Origin: Sinomicrobium soli
GTDB taxonomy: Bacteria; Bacteroidota; Bacteroidia; Flavobacteriales; Flavobacteriaceae
DNA: 64,000 nucleotides
Assembly (NCBI RefSeq): GCF_003285545.1
Contig: NZ_QLNV01000019.1
Span: forward strand, 1-64,000
Direction of reading: 5' to 3'
Part shown: in pieces, positions 9,877-17,300 of the stretch
How the letters are laid out: the number at the start of each line of letters is the position of its first letter
How positions within the stretch are numbered: the first letter of the stretch is position 1
Translations under genes and position numbers: made by a program
The notes under the pieces: generated by a model
Seen by the model: the letters and a program-made list of their open reading frames with translations, nothing else
Databases searched by the model: none
What the model was told of the DNA's origin: nothing

Positions 9877-10014
9877 ATCAATGACTTTGTTTTGGGGGAG
9901 TCGGTTTAATAAGCCTCTGTTATATAAGTGACACCGCGGGAACTTTATTCCAGGAAAAAAATGAAGTTTTTTTTGAAAATATTTTTAAAACACTGGGAAA
10001 CAAATTATTGAGAG

Positions 10015-10035
10015 TCACAGGTTACAGGTTGCAAT
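10015..10035 (+). repeat. GGTTACA-type heptamer tract
   Basis: CACAGGT, TACAGGT and TGCAATC follow one another with a 7-bp period just past the sigma gene stop. The same period-7 motif recurs at other gene borders (13325, 19397, 22325, 46684). Confidence 0.5.
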
Positions 10036-10697
10036 CAACAAACTCTCATTCTCCCCAGGCACCTGCGGAAGAGGGTAAACATAAACAGTTCCTTTTTCAG
10101 TACCTTAAGCAGGTCGATGGCGCGGTTCAGGTGATAATAGACGGTTTTCTTTTTGACGCCGGTAATGGTGACGATCTCCCTGACAGGCAGTCCTTCGTAG
10201 AAACGGAGGTGGATGATCTGCCGCTGTGCAGGGCTCAGCCGGGCGAGGGCAGTTCTTATATGGCTGCGCAGCTGGTCGTCCTGCTGCTCATCCTCAAAGC
10301 GGCTGTCGTGTGTGACCAGTTCGTCACTCTCCAGCTGCTGCAGGTCTTCGTCCACCATATAGAGCAGTTTCCGCTCCCTGACCGCGGCGCGAAGCAATTT
10401 GAAGCGCAGCGCACTGTAAAAATAAGACCGGATATTGCGTACCTGTCCCAGGTTTTTACGCCTGTCCCAGCTTTCGCGGAAGAGTTCCTGGATAATATCA
10501 CGGACAAATTCGGGGTCCCTGACCAGGGTGATACCGTAACTGAAAAGTCCGTCTATATGCTCCACATAAATATCGCGGAAAGCATCTGTATTGCCCCGCT
10601 GGAATTCTTCCCAGAGCCTTATATCGCGATGTTCTGCCGGGGCCCCGCCGTTGTCCAGATCACTGAAGGTACGGTTGTCCTTTTTTTTATCCGTCAT
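10035..10697 (-). CDS. ECF RNA polymerase sigma factor (locus A)
   Basis: The protein has sigma region 2 (FRDIYVEHIDGLFSYGITL, then DIIQELFRESW) and region 4 (LARLSPAQRQIIHLRFYEG, then a helix-turn-helix ending in KKTVYYHLNRAIDLLK). Region 1 and most of region 3 are absent, as expected for ECF factors. I use the internal ATG giving MTDKKKDN (220 residues); an in-frame ATG ten codons upstream (10727) is equally possible. It heads locus A and should direct transcription of the susC-susD-M16 genes when FecR signals. A heptamer tract (10015-10035) touches its 3' end. Confidence 0.92.
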   Translation of the reverse strand: MTDKKKDNRTFSDLDNGGAPAEHRDIRLWEEFQRGNTDAFRDIYVEHIDGLFSYGITLVRDPEFVRDIIQELFRESWDRRKNLGQVRNIRSYFYSALRFKLLRAAVRERKLLYMVDEDLQQLESDELVTHDSRFEDEQQDDQLRSHIRTALARLSPAQRQIIHLRFYEGLPVREIVTITGVKKKTVYYHLNRAIDLLKVLKKELFMFTLFRRCLGRMRVC

Positions 10698-10727
10698 AGT
10701 GCCAAATAAATTAGATGCGGAACACAT

Positions 10728-11326
10728 TGTCCCGCGTATAAAACCTCAGCCGGTAAGGTCATGAACAGAAAAGATATAGGGGACATTGACGGATGCGACA
10801 TCGGTGAAGGGTGTTTGCGCAAACCTGGTTGTTCCGGACAAAAAAGACGAACACGCCTGGATTCAAATTTAGCAATTTCGATGAACAAAATACAAAAAAA
10901 TATTTGAACGGCGGATGTTTTGAAATCCGCTTTTCCCCTTCTTTTCCCGAATGATCGTTACAGTATTCCGGTCGGATTACATGCCCCTGTATATCAGCAC
11001 AATAAAAACACACGCCCCAAAAAGGGTGGGCGCGGTACTCACCCATCGATCTGAGGTACTGGCATACCCACGCACGAATAAGTGAGCCCACGCCCGGGTC
11101 GTGAGCTGTCTTCACTTATGTCCCGTGCGTATGAAAAGTGCCAGTTTTCAGATCGAGACCTCAAGCGAATAGCTTCCAATATTTTTTGCTTTCAGAAGTA
11201 TCGCAAATATAGCAATATGTCGTATGCTACAACAACTGCCAGACAAATATATAAAACAAACTTGTGAACAACAAAAATTAATGTTAAACTATTTACCGTT
11301 GTCCGTTTTATCTTTCTATTTGGTAT
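10728..11326. other. 600-bp intergenic region with a long imperfect inverted repeat
   Basis: No convincing gene is present. The only longer open frame (10759-11115, minus) has no recognisable domain and odd composition, so I do not call it. The notable content is the inverted repeat at 11046-11156. The last ~150 bp before the XRE gene are AT-rich and probably hold its promoter. Confidence 0.6.
11046..11156. repeat. ~110-bp imperfect inverted repeat
   Basis: The left arm (about 11046-11085) begins TCGATCTGA, then ACTGGCA, CACGCACG and ATAAGTGA. The right arm (about 11112-11156) carries their complements in reverse order: TCACTTAT, CGTGCGT, TGCCAGT and TCAGATCGA. Arms of 40-45 bp match in blocks with small bulges, around a central ~26-bp GC-rich loop containing CCCGGG. 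It could be a small mobile element remnant, a structured RNA, or a regulator site. No transposase is nearby. Confidence 0.6.
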
Positions 11327-11788
11327 ATGTCGCTATATGTTAACAGGAAAGTATTAAAGCTTATCGGGCAGAGGATAGAGGAGCAAAGAGAGAAGAAAAA
11401 GCTCGATGTTTCAGACGTAGCCTACATGACCGGTTTTTCGGATAATACCGTCCGGAATGTCGAAGCCGGCAAGGATACTACGGTTTCTTACCTGGTGGAA
11501 GTATGTATAGCGGTAGGGCTGCACCCGAAAGATCTCTTTGATATGGAGCTGGAGATGAAACCGAGGTTCGAGCTCTCTCCCGAACGGAAAAACAAGAAGA
11601 AACTGACCCTGCGCATCCGGGAATATATCCGGGAAGGATATTTCGACACTTCCCGTTCTGCAAAGGATGTGGTCCTGAAGCTTGAGGAAGACGGTATACG
11701 TACAAGCTCGGCCGTGCTTTCCAATATCCTGCCCAGATGGCTGAAGACCACAAAAAAGGGCCGTCGGAATTCGTACAGGAGTAAATAG
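11327..11788 (+). CDS. XRE-family helix-turn-helix transcriptional regulator
   Basis: This 153-residue protein has an N-terminal XRE/Cro-like domain (about residues 8-68): IGQRIEEQREKKKLDVSDVAYMTG, then the recognition helix DNTVRNVEAGK, then YLVEVCIAVGLHPKDLF. A basic C-terminal half (about 88-150) has its own helical, possibly winged DNA-binding look (VVLKLEEDGIRTSSAVLSNIL) and ends in a Lys/Arg-rich tail. It stands alone between the inverted repeat and a cluster of MITE-like repeats. Targets are unknown; the AT-rich upstream DNA may include an autoregulatory site. Confidence 0.8.
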   Translation: MSLYVNRKVLKLIGQRIEEQREKKKLDVSDVAYMTGFSDNTVRNVEAGKDTTVSYLVEVCIAVGLHPKDLFDMELEMKPRFELSPERKNKKKLTLRIREYIREGYFDTSRSAKDVVLKLEEDGIRTSSAVLSNILPRWLKTTKKGRRNSYRSK

Positions 11789-11795
11789 CCGCCTA

Positions 11796-11862
11796 AACCG
11801 GACCAAAGGGACTTCAACAACATAATGGCTAAAAAGAGATTCCTCCCAAGGTCGGAATGACA
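11796..11862 (+). repeat. MITE-like repeat, partial copy (right end)
   Basis: This is the right half of the family: GGACCAAAGG-type core, AACAACATAA, then GAGATTCCTCCCAAGGTCG and the end GAATGACA (11855-11862). The left end TGTCATTC is missing. It begins directly behind the XRE stop codon. Confidence 0.65.
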
Positions 11863-11866
11863 ACAA

Positions 11867-11964
11867 TGTCATTCAGAGCGAAGCGAAGAATCTCGACCCC
11901 GGACCAAAGAATCTTCAACAGCATAACCGGAAGGCCGGAGATTCCTCCTATCGTCGGAATGACA
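11867..11964 (+). repeat. MITE-like repeat, full copy
   Basis: The outer ends TGTCATTC (11867-11874) and GAATGACA (11957-11964) are perfect inverted repeats. An inner pair GAATCTC/GGAGATTC gives a nested structure. A family core (CCCGGACCAAAGAATCTTC, then AACAGCATAA) lies between. Confidence 0.8.
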
Positions 11965-11970
11965 ATATCC

Positions 11971-12077
11971 TGTCATTCAGAGCGAAGCGCAGCGGAGGGA
12001 AGAATCTCCAACCCGGCGCAAAGCAAATTCAACAGCATAACAGCTCAAAAGAGATTCCTCCCAAGGTCGGAATGACA
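11971..12077 (+). repeat. MITE-like repeat, full copy
   Basis: A second tandem copy, 6 bp after the previous one, with ends TGTCATTC and GAATGACA. It includes the GCGAAGCGCAGCGGAGGGA insertion typical of the longer subtype and the inner pair AGAATCTCC/GAGATTCC. Confidence 0.8.
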
Positions 12078-12162
12078 ATATTACAATAGGTACTCGTTGC
12101 AAACGAGCACCAGAGCCGGAAAAAAATACTGTAAATAAGTTTTACGGACTGCCCTTAAATAG

Positions 12163-12170
12163 TATTTTTG
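12163..12170 (+). promoter_or_regulatory. TAnnTTTG promoter box of prfB
   Basis: TATTTTTG matches the Bacteroidota -7 consensus TAnnTTTG and lies 46 bp before the prfB ATG. No clear TTG -33 element is visible at the usual distance. Confidence 0.45.
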
Positions 12171-12216
12171 CGGTTAAACTTAATACGGGGCTTACACCCG
12201 GAAGACCTTATAATAT

Positions 12217-13315
12217 ATGATCACAACAGAACAGGTCAAAGACCTTTTTGAACGCCTTGGCGCGTTAAGGAGGTATCTTTGACATAGATGCCAAACGCAT
12301 AGAAATACAGAACGAGGAAGAAAAGACCTTTGCCCCCGATTTCTGGGACAATCCCAGGGAGGCGGAAAAGCTGATGCAATCGCTCCGGAGTAAGAAAAAA
12401 TGGGTAGAGGGCTATGAAGAGGGCAAGACCCTTGTGGCCGACCTGGAGGTGCTGTACGATTTTTACAAGGAGGGCGAAGCCGAAGGTGACGAACTGGAAG
12501 CACAATACGCACAGGCACTTTCTCATATAGAGCAGCTGGAATTTAAAAACATGCTGTCTGAAGAGGGTGACGCCATGAGCGCCGTACTGCAGATCACTGC
12601 CGGGGCCGGGGGCACCGAGAGTTGTGACTGGGCCTCCATGCTGATGCGTATGTACCTGATGTGGGCACAGTCGCAGCACTACAAGGTAAAGGAACTCAAC
12701 TACCAGGCAGGCGATGTGGCCGGGATAAAGACGGTAACACTGGAGATCGAGGGAGAGTTTGCCTTCGGATGGCTCAAGGGAGAAAACGGGGTACACCGCC
12801 TGGTGCGTATATCCCCGTTCGACAGCAATGCCAAACGGCATACCTCTTTTGTCTCGGTATATGTGTACCCGCTGGCGGACGACAGTATAGAGATCGATAT
12901 CAACCCTGCCGACATCAGCTTCGAGACCATGCGGTCCAGCGGGGCGGGCGGACAGAATGTCAACAAGGTGGAAACCGCCGTGCGGCTGCGCCACCACCCT
13001 ACCGGTATCGTGATCGAAAACTCCGAAACCCGCTCGCAGCTCGACAACAAGACCAAGGCCATGCAGCTTCTCAAATCCCAGCTCTATGAGATCGAGTTGA
13101 AAAAACGGCAGGAAAAACGTGCAGAGATCGAGGCCGGAAAGATGAAGATCGAATGGGGCTCACAGATACGCAACTATGTAATGCACCCTTACAAACTGGT
13201 CAAGGACGTGAGAACATCGAAGGAATCTACCGATGTAGACGGCGTGATGAACGGAGAGATAGATCCCTTCCTCAAAGCTTATCTCATGATGATGGGGCAG
13301 AAAGAGGAAGAATAG
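12217..13315 (+). CDS. prfB: Peptide chain release factor 2, with programmed +1 frameshift
   Basis: RF2 recognises UGA and UAA stop codons and triggers peptide release. Translation starts at ATG 12217 and reads 21 codons to an in-frame TGA at 12280-12282. The context is AGG AGG TAT CTT TGA C, the classical RF2 autoregulatory shift site with a Shine-Dalgarno-like AGGAGG (12268-12273) just before the slippery CTT. Skipping T12280 resumes at GAC 12281 and gives 365 residues in total, the same length as E. coli RF2. The codon-recognition tripeptide SPF is at about residues 199-201 and the catalytic GGQ at about 244-246. The gene must be joined across the shift, or it will be mis-annotated as starting near 12374. 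Confidence 0.97.
12268..12283 (+). promoter_or_regulatory. RF2 programmed frameshift site
   Basis: AGGAGGTATCTTTGAC holds an internal SD-like AGGAGG three bases upstream of CTT-TGA-C. When RF2 is scarce the ribosome pauses at the UGA and shifts +1, restoring RF2 synthesis. Confidence 0.95.
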
Positions 13316-13324
13316 GACGGGAGT

Positions 13325-13345
13325 GCAGGTTGAAGGTTGCCGGTT
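13325..13345 (+). repeat. GGTT-type heptamer tract
   Basis: GCAGGTT, GAAGGTT and GCCGGTT are three consecutive period-7 units between prfB and the arsC-like gene. They belong to the same class as those at 10015 and 19397. Confidence 0.5.
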
Positions 13346-13373
13346 GAACTCATAACTGTTTAAATGCATAACA

Positions 13374-13715
13374 ATGATCAAGATATATCACAATCCGCGT
13401 TGCAGCAAATCCCGGCAGGGGCTTGCCATCCTGGAAGCCTCAGGGAAGGATTTCGAGGTGGTCAGGTACCTGGAAGATGTGCCTTCGGAAGAGGAATTGC
13501 GAGGGATCATCAGACTCCTCGGGATACGCCCTGCAGAACTGGTGCGTACCGGCGAGAGCATCTGGAAAGAACAGTACAGGGGCAAGGACCTGTCTGACGA
13601 TGAAGTGATCAGGGCCATGGTCGCACATCCGAAACTGATAGAGCGGCCCATCGTGGTTTCAGGCAAAAAAGCCGTTATCGGACGGCCGCCGGAAGCTATT
13701 GAAGGGGTTATTTAG
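13374..13715 (+). CDS. arsC: ArsC-like arsenate reductase (glutaredoxin-dependent type)
   Basis: This 113-residue thioredoxin-fold protein opens with MIKIYHNPRCSKSR, placing the catalytic cysteine at Cys10, and ends with the substrate-side arginines Arg91 (ERPIVV) and Arg104 (VIGRPPE). These match the ArsC family that reduces arsenate with glutathione/glutaredoxin; related proteins (Spx, YffB) share the fold but usually differ at these arginines. The start follows a heptamer tract after prfB. No ars transporter or ArsR lies nearby, so the in vivo substrate is not certain. Confidence 0.85.
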   Translation: MIKIYHNPRCSKSRQGLAILEASGKDFEVVRYLEDVPSEEELRGIIRLLGIRPAELVRTGESIWKEQYRGKDLSDDEVIRAMVAHPKLIERPIVVSGKKAVIGRPPEAIEGVI

Positions 13716-13747
13716 GGTTACAGGTTGAAAGTGCTTAGGTCGTGGGT

Positions 13748-13801
13748 GGAGATTCCCTGCCTGCCGGCCGGACAGGCGGGTTCGCTTCGCTCTGAATGAC
13801 A
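13748..13801 (-). repeat. MITE-like repeat, partial inverted copy
   Basis: Read on the minus strand it starts TGTCATTCAGAGCGAAGCG and ends in GGAATCTCC, so only the left half is present. A palindromic CCTGCCTGCCGGCCGGACAG insert lies within. It sits between the convergent arsC-like and hydrolase genes. Confidence 0.65.
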
Positions 13802-13855
13802 GGGGAATGTCCGACCGTAGTCGCTGTCCCGACCCCTGGTCGGGCTTTCGGGATG

Positions 13856-15250
13856 TCAATACAGGGTTTTAAGTCCGTTCTCTTCCAGGATATCGCTGTA
13901 TTCGGGCAGAATACGGAGGAGGGCGATATCTTCCATGGCATTGAGCCGGGCCACATCGGTAAAGCCGTTTTTCAATAACTGTTCCAGGTAAAACAGGGCC
14001 ATTCCATATTCACTGTTTTTTGTGCTGTACCTGATCACTTCCAGGCAGGCATCCTCCGCTTCCGGGTCCAGCAATACCAGGAAAGCATTGGCAAACAGCA
14101 GCTGATTATCTTTCAGCTCCCCTTTCGCTATGGTAGCTTCTATCGCTGCTTCCAGCATATTCCTTATCCTCCTGGCCATTTTACGCCTGGGGATATTACC
14201 CTCTTTACCGGGTTTGTCAAGGGCGTTCAGTTCTCCTTCCCATGAAGGCAATTGCCCGGTATCCCCGGTGAGTATATCTGCCGATAGAAAAGAGATGTAA
14301 TCTTCCATATAGAACGTCTCTTCTTCTTCAATCCCGTAACTGTCCCTGCGTTGTTTGCGGAAAGTATCATTTTTCCGGAGTGTTTTTTTCCGTTCCTTCA
14401 GCACATCCTTAAACCTGTCTTCCGGGTAATGCTCCCGCATGCTGCCGAGTTCATCAAAGGCATTCAGGGCCCTGCCCTGCCCCTCCAGCCATTTATTGTA
14501 AACCATATCCGCTTCAAAGAGAGAGTCCTTAAGTACCGAGGGCACCGCCCCTTTGGCCATCGACTGCAGGGTCAGTATCCGCAGCGCCCGGTCGGTATAA
14601 CGGGCGTCCGGGTAATGCCCGTTTCCATCGTAAACCACCATCCGGGCCTGGAATTTCCGCGATTCAAGCAGGCTTATTGTGCCCTGCATTTCCCGGTAAT
14701 AGGTCGATTCGTCTCCGGCCATCCCTACAAAGACAAAATCATTCTTGACAGGAACATATGACGAATGTCCCGGTATGGCACCACCAACGGCCAGTACCCC
14801 GTCTACATCATCAGACAGCACGGCCACCGCCGTGGCCAGCCGGCCTCCTTCCCCGAATCCGGCCGTGTATATTCTTCCCTTATCCACCGAAAAACTCCGG
14901 AAAACCAGGTCGAACAGTTTTTTGGCCACATAAAAATTAGCTTCGTAAGACTCCTCCGTAAGCTGGTCAGGAGCTATAAGTATCGCCTGTCCCGCCCCCG
15001 GAGCCTCTAAAAGAGCATTGATGGCTCCTGTACTTCCTCCTTCCAGATCAAAGACAAAAAATAACGGCCATTTCTTCGCTGTGCTGTAATCGTCGGGCAG
15101 ATAGACCGAATAACTCAGCAGCTCGGTTCCGGGTACCGCAACCGAATCGTTTACCGTCCCTTTCCGCAAATGGAGGTCCTGGGAAAAAATGTGTAATGAT
15201 ACCGTAAGGCACAGGGCCACAAGACCGTATTTCAACGTATATTTCAGCAT
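13856..15250 (-). CDS. Exported alpha/beta-hydrolase-fold protein lacking the nucleophile serine
   Basis: This 464-residue protein has a signal peptide (about 1-23, ending IFSQ), then an esterase-like segment: SYSVYLPDDYSTAKKWPLFF, an oxyanion-side FVFDLEGG, and a nucleophile elbow where GxSxGG is expected. The elbow reads AGFGEGG (residues 130-136), so position 133 is Gly instead of Ser. The C-terminal half (about 225-464) is helical and repeat-like (MEDYISFLS, LEQLLKNGFTDVARLNAMED) and may be TPR-like. The protein may therefore be a binding or scaffold protein, or use another catalytic residue. It stands alone on the minus strand. The fold assignment is fair; the activity is unknown. Confidence 0.65.
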   Translation of the reverse strand: MLKYTLKYGLVALCLTVSLHIFSQDLHLRKGTVNDSVAVPGTELLSYSVYLPDDYSTAKKWPLFFVFDLEGGSTGAINALLEAPGAGQAILIAPDQLTEESYEANFYVAKKLFDLVFRSFSVDKGRIYTAGFGEGGRLATAVAVLSDDVDGVLAVGGAIPGHSSYVPVKNDFVFVGMAGDESTYYREMQGTISLLESRKFQARMVVYDGNGHYPDARYTDRALRILTLQSMAKGAVPSVLKDSLFEADMVYNKWLEGQGRALNAFDELGSMREHYPEDRFKDVLKERKKTLRKNDTFRKQRRDSYGIEEEETFYMEDYISFLSADILTGDTGQLPSWEGELNALDKPGKEGNIPRRKMARRIRNMLEAAIEATIAKGELKDNQLLFANAFLVLLDPEAEDACLEVIRYSTKNSEYGMALFYLEQLLKNGFTDVARLNAMEDIALLRILPEYSDILEENGLKTLY

Positions 15251-15331
15251 ATTATTTTATTGAAAAGCAGGTACAAGATACGGCAAAATCCAAAAAATAC
15301 CATTAGGAAAACTAAACAAAAGAATTATCAG

Positions 15332-15339
15332 TACCTTTG
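15332..15339 (+). promoter_or_regulatory. TAnnTTTG promoter box of the toxin-antitoxin pair
   Basis: TACCTTTG matches the -7 consensus and lies 16 bp before the ATG at 15356, giving a very short leader. This supports the later start for the antitoxin gene. Confidence 0.5.
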
Positions 15340-15355
15340 TAAAAAGATCAAAGAA

Positions 15356-15595
15356 ATGACACACGCAGAGCGACATATCGTAGAAACATATTCGGGACTT
15401 TTCGAGGGCTTGAGCGCAGTCAGTAAATTAGAATTACTCGAACGGCTTGTAAAGTCGATCAAAAAAGGTAAAAAGTCAAAAGAAAAAGAATTTTTCAGTT
15501 CGTTCGGGGCATTTGCTTCTGAAAGACCGGCCGAAGAAATCGCCAAAGAAATCCGGGAAAGCAGAAAGTTCAGAAAAAGAGACCTTAAACTTTAG
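15356..15595 (+). CDS. Putative antitoxin of a VapC-type pair
   Basis: I start this 79-residue protein at ATG 15356 (MTHAERHIVETY) instead of the frame opening at 15260, because a promoter-like box lies at 15332-15339. It is helical and highly charged: LSAVSKLELLERLVKSIKKGKK, then FFSSFGAFASERPAEEIAKEI, then a basic tail. The segment with FGAF..E.PAEEI..EIR resembles toxin-binding tails of antitoxins paired with PIN-domain toxins. It ends 3 bp before the toxin ATG, so the two are one operon. I do not recognise a named antitoxin DNA-binding family. Confidence 0.7.
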   Translation: MTHAERHIVETYSGLFEGLSAVSKLELLERLVKSIKKGKKSKEKEFFSSFGAFASERPAEEIAKEIRESRKFRKRDLKL

Positions 15596-15598
15596 CTA

Positions 15599-16003
15599 AT
15601 GCAATATTTGCTCGATACAAATATCTGCATATTTTTTCTTCGTGGAATGTTGGACTTTGACGACATCATCAGGCAAAAAGGTCTTGATAACTGTTTTATA
15701 TCGGAACTTACGGTTTTTGAACTCAAATATGGAGCGGAAAACAGCGACAACCCGAAAAGGTCTCATCAAGCCGTAGACAAATTTATCAAAGGATTGACCG
15801 TAATCCCTATTTTCGGGATAGTAAAGGAATATGCCGAAACCAAAGTCTATTTGAGAAAAAACGGAACACCGCTTCACGACGAATTTGACTTAATCATAGG
15901 TGTTACAGCTCTTGCCAACAAACTGACTTTAGTAACCGACAACACAAAAGATTTCCGGTTTATCAAAAACCTGAGACTTGAAAATTGGTTCACCCGAAAA
16001 TAA
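15599..16003 (+). CDS. vapC: PIN-domain ribonuclease toxin (VapC-like)
   Basis: This 134-residue protein fits the VapC family, Mg-dependent RNases that cut tRNA or rRNA. The acidic metal-binding residues are Asp6 in LLDTNI, Glu41 in ELTVFELKYG, Asp97 in HDEFDLIIG and Asp114 in LVTDNTKDF. It follows the antitoxin by 3 bp. The pair is moderately AT-rich against its neighbours and lies between two minus-strand genes, which suggests a mobile two-gene insertion. Confidence 0.88.
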   Translation: MQYLLDTNICIFFLRGMLDFDDIIRQKGLDNCFISELTVFELKYGAENSDNPKRSHQAVDKFIKGLTVIPIFGIVKEYAETKVYLRKNGTPLHDEFDLIIGVTALANKLTLVTDNTKDFRFIKNLRLENWFTRK

Positions 16004-16028
16004 ACTACTTATAACAACGGTAACGATG

Positions 16029-16604
16029 CTACTGTGAGATCCTGATCCCTATAACCCTTAAAAATTCCCGTATCCACGCCGGGTGTCCGGGCCATGCCGG
16101 GGAAGTGACCAGGTTGCCGTCTACTACGGCCTCTGTGGGAGGCACCTCCCTGTAATTCCCTCCTGCCAGTGTTACTTCCGGTCCTACGGCAGCATAGGCC
16201 GTAAGGGTGCGCCCTTTTACAACTCCTGCGGTGGTCAGTATCTGTATCCCGTGACAAATGGCGGCTACGGGAAGGTCTTTATCAAAGAAATACCTGACGA
16301 TTTCCAGTACTTTTTCATTGAGGCGCAGATATTCCGGCGCCCGGCCGCCCACAATGACCAGCCCGGCATAATCTTCGGGATTTACCAGGTCGAAGGTATA
16401 GGTGAGCTGAAACCGGTGCCCGGGTTTCTCCGAATAGGTCTGATCGCCTTCAAAATCGTGAATCGCGGTTTTTACCGTGTCTCCTTTCTTCTTGCCGGGA
16501 CAAACGGCATGTACGTCATATCCTACCATAAGCAACATCTGGTAGGGCACCATAGTCTCGTAATCCTCGGCATAATCACCGGTAAGCAAAAGTATTTTTT
16601 TCAT
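16029..16604 (-). CDS. DJ-1/PfpI family protein
   Basis: This 191-residue protein has the class I glutamine-amidotransferase-like fold of DJ-1/PfpI: a beta start [15 protein letters not shown] with Glu16 near the active site, [12 protein letters not shown], and the nucleophile elbow [10 protein letters not shown] with Cys117-His118. Family members act as glyoxalases/deglycases, peptidases or chaperones; the sequence alone does not choose. It is the last gene of the minus-strand YceI-pirin run, whose members are often linked to redox or carbonyl stress. A hairpin (16655-16681) separates it from YceI, so it may have its own promoter. Confidence 0.88.
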   Translation of the reverse strand: MKKILLLTGDYAEDYETMVPYQMLLMVGYDVHAVCPGKKKGDTVKTAIHDFEGDQTYSEKPGHRFQLTYTFDLVNPEDYAGLVIVGGRAPEYLRLNEKVLEIVRYFFDKDLPVAAICHGIQILTTAGVVKGRTLTAYAAVGPEVTLAGGNYREVPPTEAVVDGNLVTSPAWPGHPAWIREFLRVIGIRISQ

Positions 16605-16654
16605 GGGTTTGGTTTTTTACGTCTTTTGTGTATTAAAGATACTCAAAAACAGGG

Positions 16655-16681
16655 AAAGTACGGTGAGGCATACCGTACTTT
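16655..16681 (-). terminator. Hairpin downstream of the YceI gene
   Basis: AAAGTACGG (16655-16663) pairs with CCGTACTTT (16673-16681) around a 9-nt loop. On the minus strand it is followed by CCCTGTTTTTG. It probably ends or attenuates the transcript coming from the YceI gene. Confidence 0.5.
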
Positions 16682-16690
16682 AACCTTACT

Positions 16691-17227
16691 TTAATTCCTG
16701 GTGTATTGCAGGTTGAGGATCAGTTTTACCTCATCGCCTACCACGACACCCCCGGCTTCGGTAAGTCCGTTCCATTCCAGTCCGAAGTCCTTCCGGTTCA
16801 GTTTACCGCTAACCTCAAATCCGGCCTTGGTATTGCCATAGGGATCTTCTGCGGTACCACCGTATTCTGCCTCCAGTACTATGGATTTTGTATTTCCGCG
16901 AATAGTGATGTCGCCCGTCACTTCGAAGGTGTCATCGCCGGTTTTCCTGAAACCCGTAGAGACAAAAGTAAGTTTAGGGTGGTTTTCCGCATCAAAGAAA
17001 TCGGCCGATTTCAGGTGGTTGTCCCGGTCGGCATTATTGGTATTGACACTGTTTACCTCGGCTTCGAATACGGCTTTTGCATGTTCAAAACCATCGCCAT
17101 CCGTCTCAAGCCCACCCGAAAAGGAGGTAAATTGCCCGGTTACCGTTGAGATCACCAGGTGCTTTACTTTAAACTGTACTTCGGAATGTGCCGGGTCTAT
17201 GCTCCAGCTTGTTTTTCTTGTTTCCAT
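16691..17227 (-). CDS. YceI family lipid-binding protein
   Basis: This 178-residue protein matches the YceI lipocalin-like barrel: TSWSIDPAHSEVQFKVKHLVIS at the start (given in part), FSGGLETD, AEVNSVNTNNADRDNHLKSADF in the middle and VVGDEVKLILN at the end. YceI proteins bind isoprenoid or other amphiphilic molecules. This version shows no signal peptide, so it is likely cytosolic. It follows the first pirin gene by 73 bp in a minus-strand stress-type cluster. Confidence 0.9.
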   Translation of the reverse strand: METRKTSWSIDPAHSEVQFKVKHLVISTVTGQFTSFSGGLETDGDGFEHAKAVFEAEVNSVNTNNADRDNHLKSADFFDAENHPKLTFVSTGFRKTGDDTFEVTGDITIRGNTKSIVLEAEYGGTAEDPYGNTKAGFEVSGKLNRKDFGLEWNGLTEAGGVVVGDEVKLILNLQYTRN

Positions 17228-17300
17228 GTTCTTTCAGATTTATATGATGTTATTTTTCAGTAATTTGTTCGTGTATGCCTGCGGAATACCAGCCTGCCAT

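Noticed and set aside
10759-11115. 118-codon minus-strand frame in the gap above the locus A sigma gene
   Set aside because: No domain or signal, and it runs into one arm of the inverted repeat. Coding is not supported.
11857-12075. Short open frame over the repeats after the XRE gene
   Set aside because: It is made of MITE-like repeat copies; similar frames appear at 22057-22344 for the same reason.
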